Positions 37,041 to 46,182 of a DNA stretch of 54,564 bases are shown here, one piece after another (position 1 is the first letter of the stretch; each line of letters starts with the position of its first letter). The translations under genes were made by a program, and so were the position numbers. Source of the stretch: Gelidibacter sp. (lineage in GTDB: Bacteria; Bacteroidota; Bacteroidia; Flavobacteriales; Flavobacteriaceae); the NCBI GenBank assembly GCA_010906935.1, contig JAAFHC010000002.1, positions 1 through 54,564 on the forward strand, written 5' to 3'. The notes below the pieces were generated by a model that searched no databases, had not been told where the DNA came from, and saw only the letters and a list, made by a program, of their open reading frames with translations.

Positions 37041-39206
37041 ATGAATAAAAGAAACATACTATTGATTCACTTTTTACTAGTCTTTGTAATAAGTAACTAT
37101 GGACAAAAAAAAGTAAATGTTAATTTGTCTAATGCTGGCAACCCTATTTTTCCAGGTTATTTTGCCGATCCAACTATTAAAAAATTTGGGAATATTTATT
37201 ATATCTATGCCACTACCGATAATGAAATGTTAGCTTCTGGTGCCCCTACGGTTTGGTATAGCAAAGATTTACAAAATTGGTACAATTATACCATGGAAAT
37301 TCCTCCATTTACATCAATGCCCATTACAAATTTCTGGGCGCCAGATATTATAGAAGGTAAAGATGGTAAATACTATTTATATTTTGGTAATTGCGAGATA
37401 GGGTGTAATATATACGGCTATGTATCTGACACCCCGACAGGTCCATGGAAAAAATTAAATGAAAATGATAAACCTATAATTTCCAATGGTTACCCAAGAA
37501 CTGGTTTTCCTTCATTAGATGCACAGTTTTTTAAAGATACTGATGGTAAAGTATATGGATATTGGGGTACTTGGGTTCACTACAATGGTGGTTATGCCGT
37601 TGGAGAGCTAAACACCAAGACCATGAAAGACATGATAAACTCAACAAATATTCCTTTAAATCAAACACCTAAACCTTTTGAAGCTGCTTATATGATGAAA
37701 AAGTGTGATAAATATATATTAATTTACTCTGGTGCTTCTTGCCATGATGAAACCTATAATGTTAGATACTCTTATGGAGACACCCCTTATGGTCCTTTTA
37801 CCGAGGGAGCTAACAACCCTATTTTAAGTACCAATGAAGACCAATCTACACATGGACCAGGACATCATTCGGTTTTAGAAGATGGGGACGATTATTATAT
37901 TGTTTACCATAAGCATGATTATCCGATGACTCGCGGAGGTCTTGCTAGACAAGTATGTATCGATAAAATGATTTTTGAGAATGATTCTACTATAAAAACG
38001 GTAGTGCCTACATCAAAAGGAATTGAAAATATTGTAAAATCTAACGTGCCAAAAAATATTGCTTTAAATGCAAGTGTAACGGCATCGTCTTATTATCATT
38101 TAAAATCGTTAGAATACAATTACGAATACAAACCTGCATATGCAACCGACAATAACAACGCTACCATATGGAAAGCGGGTAATAACTCACTTCCCCAAGA
38201 TTTAACGATTGATTTAGGATCTGTACAAAAAATTAAAAGAGTAATGACGCAATTTGAATTTGCTAGTTACTATTACCAATACACTATAGAATATTCTAGT
38301 GATGGTAAAAACTGGAAAATGTACTCAGACAAATCAAATAATCAAACGCCAGGAAGCCCAATGATTGATGACAATAACAGGAAAGCACGTTACTTAAAAC
38401 TAACTGTTTTAGCTACAGAAAAAGTTGGCCTTCTTGCTGCTGTTTGGAACATAAAAGTGTATAGCGATATGTTCGAAATCCCACTTCAATTAAAAAACAA
38501 ACCTTCCAATGAAGCTCCAGCTGCTGTAAGTTCACATAAAAAAATAATAGATATAAATGCTAAAGATTTAAATGTTGATATTTTAACTGAAGTTCTAAAT
38601 AAAGGGTCTATTGCTGGGACATTTTCTAAAAAAGGCGATGTTTCTATTTCAACAGATAAAGAAACTGGCATAAAAGCCTTCGAATTTAAAAAAGGTGCTT
38701 TAGTATTAGATCAACCTGTACCTAAAAGTTTAGCTTGGAATGGCGCTTTTACCGTTGCAACATGGGTGAAAAACCAAGAAATAGCTAAAGAAGGCGAAAT
38801 TTTAGCTTCATGGTGCGACAGGCGTGAATTTAGTTTGGCAAACTCTTACAATGCTTTAGCATACAATAGTGGTCATTACGGAGCCGTAGCACATTTAGAT
38901 GGTCATTTTGATATGCGTTATAACACACTGCCCGAAGCCAATACATGGCATTTCATTGTGTTAACCTTTGATGGCGTTGTAGAAAAAATCTATGTAGATA
39001 GCGTTTTAGATAATTCCCAAAATATGCTACTATCTTCAGCTACTGACAGAGCTAAAATAATTATTGGAGCCTCTGATATTGGAGAAAATTACTCAGGTTT
39101 TATGGCTTCATTAAATATGTATGATTATGTACTTAGCAAAGAAGATATTATCAATCTTATGAAAAAATCAACCCCTAAAAAAACTAAAGAACCTTCAAAT
39201 AAATAA
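37041..39206 (+). CDS. GH43 glycosidase with CBM32-like and LamG domains
   Basis: A 721-residue secreted protein (signal to about NYGQ). The five-bladed GH43 propeller (about 33-320) has the three catalytic acids at Asp43 in GYFADPT (base), Asp160 in SLDAQFF (pKa modulator) and Glu214 in PFEAAYM (acid). An F5/8 type C, CBM32-like domain follows (about 335-470), then a LamG-like domain (about 520-710). It is probably an exo-acting alpha-L-arabinofuranosidase or a beta-galactosidase of the arabinogalactan-active GH43 subfamilies; subfamily cannot be fixed here. It begins a unit with GH97 and a metalloprotein. Confidence 0.88.
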   Translation: MNKRNILLIHFLLVFVISNYGQKKVNVNLSNAGNPIFPGYFADPTIKKFGNIYYIYATTDNEMLASGAPTVWYSKDLQNWYNYTMEIPPFTSMPITNFWAPDIIEGKDGKYYLYFGNCEIGCNIYGYVSDTPTGPWKKLNENDKPIISNGYPRTGFPSLDAQFFKDTDGKVYGYWGTWVHYNGGYAVGELNTKTMKDMINSTNIPLNQTPKPFEAAYMMKKCDKYILIYSGASCHDETYNVRYSYGDTPYGPFTEGANNPILSTNEDQSTHGPGHHSVLEDGDDYYIVYHKHDYPMTRGGLARQVCIDKMIFENDSTIKTVVPTSKGIENIVKSNVPKNIALNASVTASSYYHLKSLEYNYEYKPAYATDNNNATIWKAGNNSLPQDLTIDLGSVQKIKRVMTQFEFASYYYQYTIEYSSDGKNWKMYSDKSNNQTPGSPMIDDNNRKARYLKLTVLATEKVGLLAAVWNIKVYSDMFEIPLQLKNKPSNEAPAAVSSHKKIIDINAKDLNVDILTEVLNKGSIAGTFSKKGDVSISTDKETGIKAFEFKKGALVLDQPVPKSLAWNGAFTVATWVKNQEIAKEGEILASWCDRREFSLANSYNALAYNSGHYGAVAHLDGHFDMRYNTLPEANTWHFIVLTFDGVVEKIYVDSVLDNSQNMLLSSATDRAKIIIGASDIGENYSGFMASLNMYDYVLSKEDIINLMKKSTPKKTKEPSNK

Positions 39207-39231
39207 TGTTTAAATTAAAGAATTAGAAACA

Positions 39232-41190
39232 ATGAAAAAAAGATTATTGATTTTATGTGGCTTATTACTATCCGTATATCAAGCTTCCTCTCAAACTTAT
39301 GAGGTTAAATCCCCTGACGGAAGTATTCAAATTAAAATAAATAATTCAGACAAAGTTTCATGGTCTGCCTCGTTAAATGGGAATCTAATTATTGAGAATG
39401 CAGAAGCAGGGATGGATTTTTCTTCAGGTACTGATTTTGGGTTTAAACCCAAAGTTAAAAAGCACACAGTCAAGAGTGTCTCCGAAACTATATATCCAGT
39501 AGTTTCTCATAAAGATTCTGAAATAAAAGACGAATACACTGAACTGTCGATTTTATATCACGGTAATTATAAACTCAACTTTCGTGCTTATAATGATGGT
39601 GTCGCTTATCAGTTTATAGATGACGCTAAAGCAAAACGTAATGTGATTTCAGAAGAAGTAAAATTAAATTTCCCTGAAGGTTCAAAATCACTATTTCCTA
39701 TTGAAGAATCTATGTATTCTCACAATGAGTGTTATTATTTAGATAAAAATATAAAGAATATTTCCTCTAAGGAATTTTGTAGCCTTCCGGTGCTATTTAT
39801 TACCGATAAAGCAAAAGTTTTATTTACCGAAACAGCACTTCACGATTACCCTGGTTTGTTCTTAAAAGGTAACGGAAATAACACTTTAGATGCAATGTTT
39901 CCAAAATATGTTTTAGAAGCTGTAGCTAAAAACGGAAATTCTGACCGCGTACAAACCATTACAAAAGAAGCCGATTATATTGCAGAAACAACAGGCAAAA
40001 GAGACTTTCCTTGGAGGGTTTTTGTGATTACTGATGATGACCGTAAATTAGTAGAAAGCAACCTAACTTATCAATTGGCAAAGCCAGCAGCAATAAAAAA
40101 TACCGAATGGATCAAACCAGGAAAAGTAGCTTGGGATTGGTACAATGCAAACAACATTTACGGTGTAGATTTTAAATCAGGATTAAACACAGACACTTAT
40201 AAATATTATATCGATTTTGCTTCAAAAAACAAAATTGAATATGTTATTTTAGATGAAGGTTGGACAAAATCGACTACTGATATTCTTCATTTTAATCCAA
40301 ATATGGATGTAAAAGAATTAATTAGATATGGTAAAGAAAAAGGGGTTGGAATTATTCTTTGGGTGCTTTGGAAGCCACTGGACGAAAACCTTAACGAAAT
40401 ACTTGAGACCTATAAAAGTTGGGGAGCAAAAGGGATTAAAATTGATTATATGCAACGAAATGATCAATACATGGTAAACTCCTACGAACAAATTGCAAAA
40501 GAATGTGCTCGATTAGAATTATTAGTTGATTTTCATGGTGCTTTTAAACCTTCTGGATTACGGAGAACGTATCCAAATGTTATCAATTATGAAGGTGTTA
40601 AAGGAAATGAAAACAATAAATGGAGTAATGAAAATACCCCAGAACATAATGTAACATTACCTTTTATTCGTATGGTTGCAGGCCCTATGGATTACACACC
40701 TGGAGCAATGAGTAATAGACAGGGAAAAAACTTTGCTATTAGTTTTGACCGTCCTTCGAGTTTAGGTACTAGAGCACACCAAGTATCCATGTATGTTATT
40801 TATGAAGCACCTTTACAAATGATGTGCGAATCGCCATCGAGATATTACGAAGAACAAGAAACGGTAGATTTTATGACTCAAATTCCAACTACTTGGGACA
40901 AGACACATGTTCTTGAAGCCTCAGTAGGGAACTATATCGCCTTAGCAAGAAAAAAAGAGGATAAATGGTATATGGGAGCAATGACCGATTGGGATGAAAG
41001 AACATTAGATTTAGATTTATCATTCTTAGAAGAGGGAAACTATAAAATGGAAATTTTTAAAGATGGTGTAAATGCTAATAAGTTTGCAGAGGATTATAAA
41101 GTAGAAACCATCGACGTTACAAAAAATTCAAAAGTAACTGTAAAAATGGCTAAAGGTGGAGGATGGGCTGCCATAATCACCAAAAAATAA
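39232..41190 (+). CDS. GH97 glycosidase, retaining type
   Basis: A 652-residue secreted GH97 enzyme (signal ending near ASSQT): N-terminal beta-sandwich (about 20-290), catalytic barrel (about 290-560), short C-terminal beta domain. Asp405 in KIDYMQRND is the position of the nucleophile in the retaining GH97 group, and EGVKGNE should hold the acid/base. The inverting SusB-type enzymes lack this Asp. Retaining members include alpha-galactosidases and a beta-L-arabinopyranosidase. In this arabinose locus the latter is attractive but unproven. The gene follows GH43 by 25 bases and precedes the next by 7. Confidence 0.87.
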   Translation: MKKRLLILCGLLLSVYQASSQTYEVKSPDGSIQIKINNSDKVSWSASLNGNLIIENAEAGMDFSSGTDFGFKPKVKKHTVKSVSETIYPVVSHKDSEIKDEYTELSILYHGNYKLNFRAYNDGVAYQFIDDAKAKRNVISEEVKLNFPEGSKSLFPIEESMYSHNECYYLDKNIKNISSKEFCSLPVLFITDKAKVLFTETALHDYPGLFLKGNGNNTLDAMFPKYVLEAVAKNGNSDRVQTITKEADYIAETTGKRDFPWRVFVITDDDRKLVESNLTYQLAKPAAIKNTEWIKPGKVAWDWYNANNIYGVDFKSGLNTDTYKYYIDFASKNKIEYVILDEGWTKSTTDILHFNPNMDVKELIRYGKEKGVGIILWVLWKPLDENLNEILETYKSWGAKGIKIDYMQRNDQYMVNSYEQIAKECARLELLVDFHGAFKPSGLRRTYPNVINYEGVKGNENNKWSNENTPEHNVTLPFIRMVAGPMDYTPGAMSNRQGKNFAISFDRPSSLGTRAHQVSMYVIYEAPLQMMCESPSRYYEEQETVDFMTQIPTTWDKTHVLEASVGNYIALARKKEDKWYMGAMTDWDERTLDLDLSFLEEGNYKMEIFKDGVNANKFAEDYKVETIDVTKNSKVTVKMAKGGGWAAIITKK

Positions 41191-41197
41191 TCGAGCT

Positions 41198-42514
41198 ATG
41201 AATAACTTTATGAAAAACCTTACACTCGTTTTTTTATTATGTATTGGTTTTATTAATGCCCAAGAAAAAATTTCAACAAAAAAAGTTTATATTCCAGCTA
41301 AAGTTTGGCGTGTCCCAGAAAAGAACAATTATGAAGATGCAGAAAGCGATTACAGCTATAGTCGAATGATAGAATCTGATAATATAGCCATGTTCTGGAA
41401 TAAAGAGTATGGTAATGATCCTATGACTAACGCAGACTCTACTAAACGTTTTGACCCTAAAAAAGTAATAGTTGAATGTGAACGCTTTTATAATTTTTAT
41501 GTTAACGACTTAAAATTGGTTCAAAAAGGAAGTTCCATAAGCGATAAATGTAAATTGTTGATATATATTTTTGGTGGGGATGAAAACACTGCTTTTGGTG
41601 GTGGTGGTGGTGGTGAAAAAGTGGGGATTTTATGGACTCCAGCCAAGCGAATAAACAAGCCTCCCTACGGTGCATTGGCACATGAAATTGGTCATTCATT
41701 TCAGTACATGAGCCGCACAGATAGCAAAAAAGGTCCTAGAGGTCCTGTTATGGAAATGTCCGCTCAATATATGCTATGGCAAGTATATCCAGAATGGATG
41801 ACTTTTGAAAACTACCATCTAAAAGATTTTTTAAAGGGAACACATTATGCCTTTTTGCACCCTTACAATATGTATCATTCACCTTATGTACTTGAATATT
41901 GGTCAAACAAACATGGTATAGAGTTTTGGGGCAACCTATGCAGATCGACTCAAAAAGGTGAAGACGTCGTTATGACTTATAAGCGCATGAATAACATAAC
42001 ACAGGAACAATTTAATGATGAAATGTTTGACGCTTCAAGAAAATTTATTAGTTGGGATTTAAAAAGAATAGAAAACGTAGCCAAACCCTACAGAAATATG
42101 CATAAAACCACCTTGCATTTAGTTGATAATGGTTGGTATCAAATAGATTCTATTAATTGCCCACAAAATTATGGATACAACGGTATAAAACTTAACGTTC
42201 CAAAATCAGGGACAAAAATTAATGTAAACTTTAAAGGTATCCCTGGAGCTAAAGGATATAGTGCTGTGAAAACAGATAAAGCTTTTTGGCGCTATGGTTT
42301 TCTTGCTTCGTTAAAAGATGGTAGCCGCACTTATGGAGCTATGTACAAAGATGCAAATGATGCTGCTACTTTTAAGGTCCCAGAAAATACGGCGTATTTA
42401 TGGTTAGTTGTTAGTGGTGCGCCAAAAGAACATATACATCATGATTGGGAAGATAAATTGGAGTGTGAAAATTTTCCTTATAAAGTACAATTTGAGAATA
42501 CAAAACATCTTTAG
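41198..42514 (+). CDS. DUF6055-like putative zinc metallopeptidase
   Basis: A 438-residue secreted protein (signal ending at FINAQE). It has a glycine run (about 131-136) and a gluzincin-type zinc motif HEIGH at 162-166 in ALAHEIGHSFQYMSRTD, with a possible third ligand Glu in PVMEMSAQY. The C-terminal 130 residues look like a beta-sandwich. It resembles DUF6055 proteins, whose activity I cannot state. Coupling to GH43 and GH97 (7-base gap) suggests action on glycosylated protein, perhaps glycopeptide cleavage. An alternative start is the ATG four codons in. Confidence 0.65.
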   Translation: MNNFMKNLTLVFLLCIGFINAQEKISTKKVYIPAKVWRVPEKNNYEDAESDYSYSRMIESDNIAMFWNKEYGNDPMTNADSTKRFDPKKVIVECERFYNFYVNDLKLVQKGSSISDKCKLLIYIFGGDENTAFGGGGGGEKVGILWTPAKRINKPPYGALAHEIGHSFQYMSRTDSKKGPRGPVMEMSAQYMLWQVYPEWMTFENYHLKDFLKGTHYAFLHPYNMYHSPYVLEYWSNKHGIEFWGNLCRSTQKGEDVVMTYKRMNNITQEQFNDEMFDASRKFISWDLKRIENVAKPYRNMHKTTLHLVDNGWYQIDSINCPQNYGYNGIKLNVPKSGTKINVNFKGIPGAKGYSAVKTDKAFWRYGFLASLKDGSRTYGAMYKDANDAATFKVPENTAYLWLVVSGAPKEHIHHDWEDKLECENFPYKVQFENTKHL

Positions 42515-42532
42515 TAGTGCTTACCCATTAAA

Positions 42533-42556
42533 AAAAGGATTTTTAAACTTCCTTTT
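42533..42556. terminator. Weak bidirectional terminator between convergent genes
   Basis: AAAAGGA and TCCTTTT pair around a ten-base loop, with A-rich and T-rich flanks, in the 53-base gap between two convergent genes. Confidence 0.45.
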
Positions 42557-42567
42557 ATTTAAATTGT

Positions 42568-44007
42568 TTAATAGTTTCTCAACGACTCAATATTTTCTGC
42601 TTTTTTAGCAAGAGGCTTACCTAGTAGTTTATAGGCGTCTTTAGTAATTAAGAAATCTTCTTCTATACGTATGCCACCAAAGTTTCTGTAGGTTTGTACT
42701 TTATCATAATTTATAAATTCGCTGTATTTCTTCTCTGCCTGCCATTGGTCAATTAATTCTGGAATAAAATAGATACCAGGTTCTACTGTTAATACAAATT
42801 CTTCTTCTAATTCTTTTCCTAGGCGTAATGATTTTAGCCCAAATTCGGTGCTCTTTTTTAATGTATTGGTATAACCTACATATTCTTCGCCAATATTTTC
42901 CATATCATGTAAATCCATTCCCATCATGTGACCTAAACCACATTGAAAGAATAATGTATGAACTCCGGCTGCTGTAGCTTCGTCTAAATCTCCTTTTACT
43001 AAACCAAGAGACTTCAATCCCATTAAAATTTTTTTGCAAACAACCAGATGTGAATCTCTAAATAAAGTGCCAGGTTTAAGAGTTGCAATTGCAGCCTCTT
43101 CAGCTTGTAAAACGATATTGTAGATTTCTTTTTGCTGTGTGGTAAAGGTTTTAGAAACAGGAAATGTTCTTGTCATGTCTCCGGCGTAATGCATGTTTGT
43201 TTCGGCTCCACTATCGCATAAAACTAATTGTCCTTTTTGTAAAATGGAACTACCTGCATGATTGTGCAAATATTGCCCATTTACGGTTAGAATTGTTGGA
43301 AATGCAAGATGACCACCATTAGTAATAGCTACGCCTTCTACTTGTCCAGCAATTTCATATTCAGCCATGCCTGGTCGGGCTATTTGGATTGCTTTCAAGT
43401 GCATTGCTGTGGTTATGTCAACTGCTTTTTCAATTTCAACTAGTTCCTCATTTGTTTTATAGGAACGTTGCGCTACTATAGCTTTTGATAATATAGCAGA
43501 AGCTTTTTCGGCTAATGAGTAGGGAGAAATTCCGAGCCAATGGCTTAATTTTTTTGTTGTTACAGCACGGTAAGTAGGTAGGAAATGTATCACACGTTTT
43601 TGTTGTAGTGCATTTTTAATTGTTGCTTCCGCAAAAGATGATGGTTGAACCGTGGTGATTCCTGATTTTTCTGCAGAAATAGTCAAAGATTCTTGAGGTC
43701 CTGTCCAAACGGTTTCTTCAATTGTTAAATCATTACCAAACAATATTTCAATATTGGCACCAACATCTATTACTAAAAATAGATTCGGACGGTCGATACC
43801 TGAATAATACAAAAAGCTACTATCTTGTCTAAAATGATAGATATTATCTTTGTAATTCATCCCGACTTCTTCATTTCCAGGTAAAATAATGAGGCCGTTA
43901 CCAATTGCTTTTTTTAGGACTTGCCTTCTATTGCTATAAGTTTCTTTACTAAATATAGATCGTGATATTTGTCTATAAAATAATATTATCTGCCTCCGCC
44001 AGGGCAA
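42568..44007 (-). CDS. Aminopeptidase P-like M24B peptidase
   Basis: A 479-residue dimetal peptidase removing an N-terminal residue ahead of proline. An N-terminal domain with ILPGNEEV precedes the pita-bread catalytic domain. Metal ligands are the two Asp in LCDSGAETNMHYAGDMTRTF, His in GLGHMMGMDLHDME, Glu in TVEPGIYF and Glu in GGIRIEEDFLI. No signal peptide is evident, so it is probably cytoplasmic. The start overlaps the upstream DPP IV gene by 22 bases; a typical N-terminus (SKETYSNRRQVL) begins about 19 residues in, but no better start codon is seen there. It is the last gene of the peptidase operon. Confidence 0.9.
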   Translation of the reverse strand: MPWRRQIILFYRQISRSIFSKETYSNRRQVLKKAIGNGLIILPGNEEVGMNYKDNIYHFRQDSSFLYYSGIDRPNLFLVIDVGANIEILFGNDLTIEETVWTGPQESLTISAEKSGITTVQPSSFAEATIKNALQQKRVIHFLPTYRAVTTKKLSHWLGISPYSLAEKASAILSKAIVAQRSYKTNEELVEIEKAVDITTAMHLKAIQIARPGMAEYEIAGQVEGVAITNGGHLAFPTILTVNGQYLHNHAGSSILQKGQLVLCDSGAETNMHYAGDMTRTFPVSKTFTTQQKEIYNIVLQAEEAAIATLKPGTLFRDSHLVVCKKILMGLKSLGLVKGDLDEATAAGVHTLFFQCGLGHMMGMDLHDMENIGEEYVGYTNTLKKSTEFGLKSLRLGKELEEEFVLTVEPGIYFIPELIDQWQAEKKYSEFINYDKVQTYRNFGGIRIEEDFLITKDAYKLLGKPLAKKAENIESLRNY

Positions 44008-46136
44008 TGTTCTCTCAAATATTTTGTGAACAATTGAGATAAATGTGCCGAAGTTCCAACTCCTTCATTGATGCTGTGCGTACGATTTGGATAGCTCATC
44101 ATTTGAAATGGTTTTCCGTTTTTTACTAATTCGTTTATAAGCATTTCAGCTCCTTGGTAATGTACATTATCATCTCCAGTTCCATGAATCAGCAATAAGT
44201 TGCCTTGAAGTTTATTGGCGTAAGTAATAGGTGAACCCTTTATAAAAGGTTCTTTGTTTTCTTGGGGTAGACCCATGTAGCGTTCCTGGTAAATATTATC
44301 ATATAATAATTGGTTGGGAACAGATGCAATAGCTATCCCCGTTTTATAAATTTCTGGATATTGGAACAATAAATTTAGCGTAGTTGATCCTCCGCCACTC
44401 CATCCCCAAACAGCAATTCGGTCTGAATCCACAAAGGGCCATTTTAGGATTTCTTTAGCTGCCATTGCTTGATCTCTAATGTTTAGAATGCCTATGTTTT
44501 GGTAAATAGCTTTTCTCCAAGCCGTACCTTTTGGAACAGGAGTTCCTCTACCATCTAAACTTATTTGAATGTATCCATCAGCAGCAATGTCTCCATTGTA
44601 TAAAAATGTGCCTGCATTACCAGCGGCATCTTTTACGGTTGCACTTGCAGGTTCAGTATAAACATAAAATAAAACAGGATATTTTTTTGTTTCGTCAAAT
44701 GGGGTTGGTTTTATCATCCATCCGTCAAGAGTTATATTGTCACTTGTTGTAATTTGAATCATTTCTACATTTCCACTTGGATTCTTATTACTACTTATTT
44801 CTTTAATTGTTTTGTGATTAGGAAGACTTACCCATTCCAATACGTGCAGATTTTTGTGGTTAGAAAAACTATGTTTTGCATATTTTGCATCAATAGAAAA
44901 ACTATATTTATGTGTACCAATCTCATCACTAGGAGATACTTTTATTAATTTTCCTTTCCCGTTTAACAATGTTTTATATAGGTATTGCTGTGTAGCATTT
45001 TCAGGAGAAGCTAAAAAATAAGCATAACCATTCTTTTCGTCTATTGATTCAAGATTTATTATATCATATTTTCCTTTAGTAATCAATATTTCTACTGTTC
45101 CATTTTTGCTAGTACGATATAAATGACGCCAACCGTCTTTCTCAGAAATAGAAAGAAACTCTTTTCCGTTATTAATCCATTTCCATCCATTATTTTCGGT
45201 TGTTACTACATCAATCCATGAGTTGTTTTTTTTATCGTAAATTTGTTTTGCCTCGCCATTTTTAGGATCACATAAAAATAGTTTTGCTTCGTTTTGTTTG
45301 CGATTGAGTTGTTCAACCATTATAGAAGAACCATCTGGAATCCATTGCATTAATGGAATATAGTGTTGTTTTGAATCACCTGGAATATTAATCCATGTTG
45401 TTTGCAGTGTAGAGATATTTACTACTCCTACTTTACAAGCCGAAGGATCTTCTCCTACTTTTGGATATTCAATAGGAATGGTGTACGAGTATAGAGAATC
45501 TGTATTGTTGATTAATAAAAAGTTTTTAATTTTAGTAGCATCAATTTGCCAAAATGCAATATTCTTTCCGTCAGGACTCCAGCGAAAACCATCTCTACAA
45601 TTGAATTCTTCTTCGTAAGCCCAGTCAAAAGTTCCATTAATTAATCGGTCAGTCCCATCTACGGTTAAGGGAGTTATTTTTCCTGAATTAATATCTTCAA
45701 CATATAAATTATGTTTACTTACATAAACTATTGAATTGTTGTCAGGTGCTAATTTAGCAAACATCAATGAAGAGGCTGGTTTGCCTTTTCCTATTTGAAG
45801 CAGTTCATTTGTTGCCCTGGTGAAAAGCCAATAATCACCTCTAGTTTCTTGTCGCCATACTTTTTTTGAATTGGTATAGATTAAAATTAATTTTTCATTT
45901 TGACTGAACTCAAAATCTTTAATTTCTAATGATTTCCCTCCTTGTTTTGGAGTAAGTTGTGTTGCTTCAATTATTGTAGTTCTAGTAAAATCAGGCAATT
46001 GGTATTTTATGATTTCTCCTTTTTCTACCGTATAATATCCACTGTTATCACTAGTCCATTTTAATTTTTGGGCACTGGCTGTAATGAAAAACAGATTGAG
46101 TATTAAACAGAAAAATAGATAGGTTAATTTTTTCAT
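43986..46136 (-). CDS. Dipeptidyl peptidase IV, S9B
   Basis: A 716-residue secreted serine peptidase (signal ending ITASAQ) cutting after Xaa-Pro. It has a beta-propeller (about 40-470) with DWAYEEEF, whose glutamates bind the substrate N-terminus. The hydrolase domain has Ser in GWSGGGSTTLN, Asp in GTGDDNVHYQG and His in NRTHSIN. It is closer to classical DPP IV than the S9 enzyme at 24023. It lies between an M1 aminopeptidase and an M24 peptidase, overlapping the latter, so the three form a proline-peptide degradation operon on the minus strand. Confidence 0.93.
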   Translation of the reverse strand: MKKLTYLFFCLILNLFFITASAQKLKWTSDNSGYYTVEKGEIIKYQLPDFTRTTIIEATQLTPKQGGKSLEIKDFEFSQNEKLILIYTNSKKVWRQETRGDYWLFTRATNELLQIGKGKPASSLMFAKLAPDNNSIVYVSKHNLYVEDINSGKITPLTVDGTDRLINGTFDWAYEEEFNCRDGFRWSPDGKNIAFWQIDATKIKNFLLINNTDSLYSYTIPIEYPKVGEDPSACKVGVVNISTLQTTWINIPGDSKQHYIPLMQWIPDGSSIMVEQLNRKQNEAKLFLCDPKNGEAKQIYDKKNNSWIDVVTTENNGWKWINNGKEFLSISEKDGWRHLYRTSKNGTVEILITKGKYDIINLESIDEKNGYAYFLASPENATQQYLYKTLLNGKGKLIKVSPSDEIGTHKYSFSIDAKYAKHSFSNHKNLHVLEWVSLPNHKTIKEISSNKNPSGNVEMIQITTSDNITLDGWMIKPTPFDETKKYPVLFYVYTEPASATVKDAAGNAGTFLYNGDIAADGYIQISLDGRGTPVPKGTAWRKAIYQNIGILNIRDQAMAAKEILKWPFVDSDRIAVWGWSGGGSTTLNLLFQYPEIYKTGIAIASVPNQLLYDNIYQERYMGLPQENKEPFIKGSPITYANKLQGNLLLIHGTGDDNVHYQGAEMLINELVKNGKPFQMMSYPNRTHSINEGVGTSAHLSQLFTKYLREHCPGGGR

Positions 46137-46182
46137 TGTTAGTGATATTGTAAATTAGTATTGGTAATAAAATGTTTTATTT

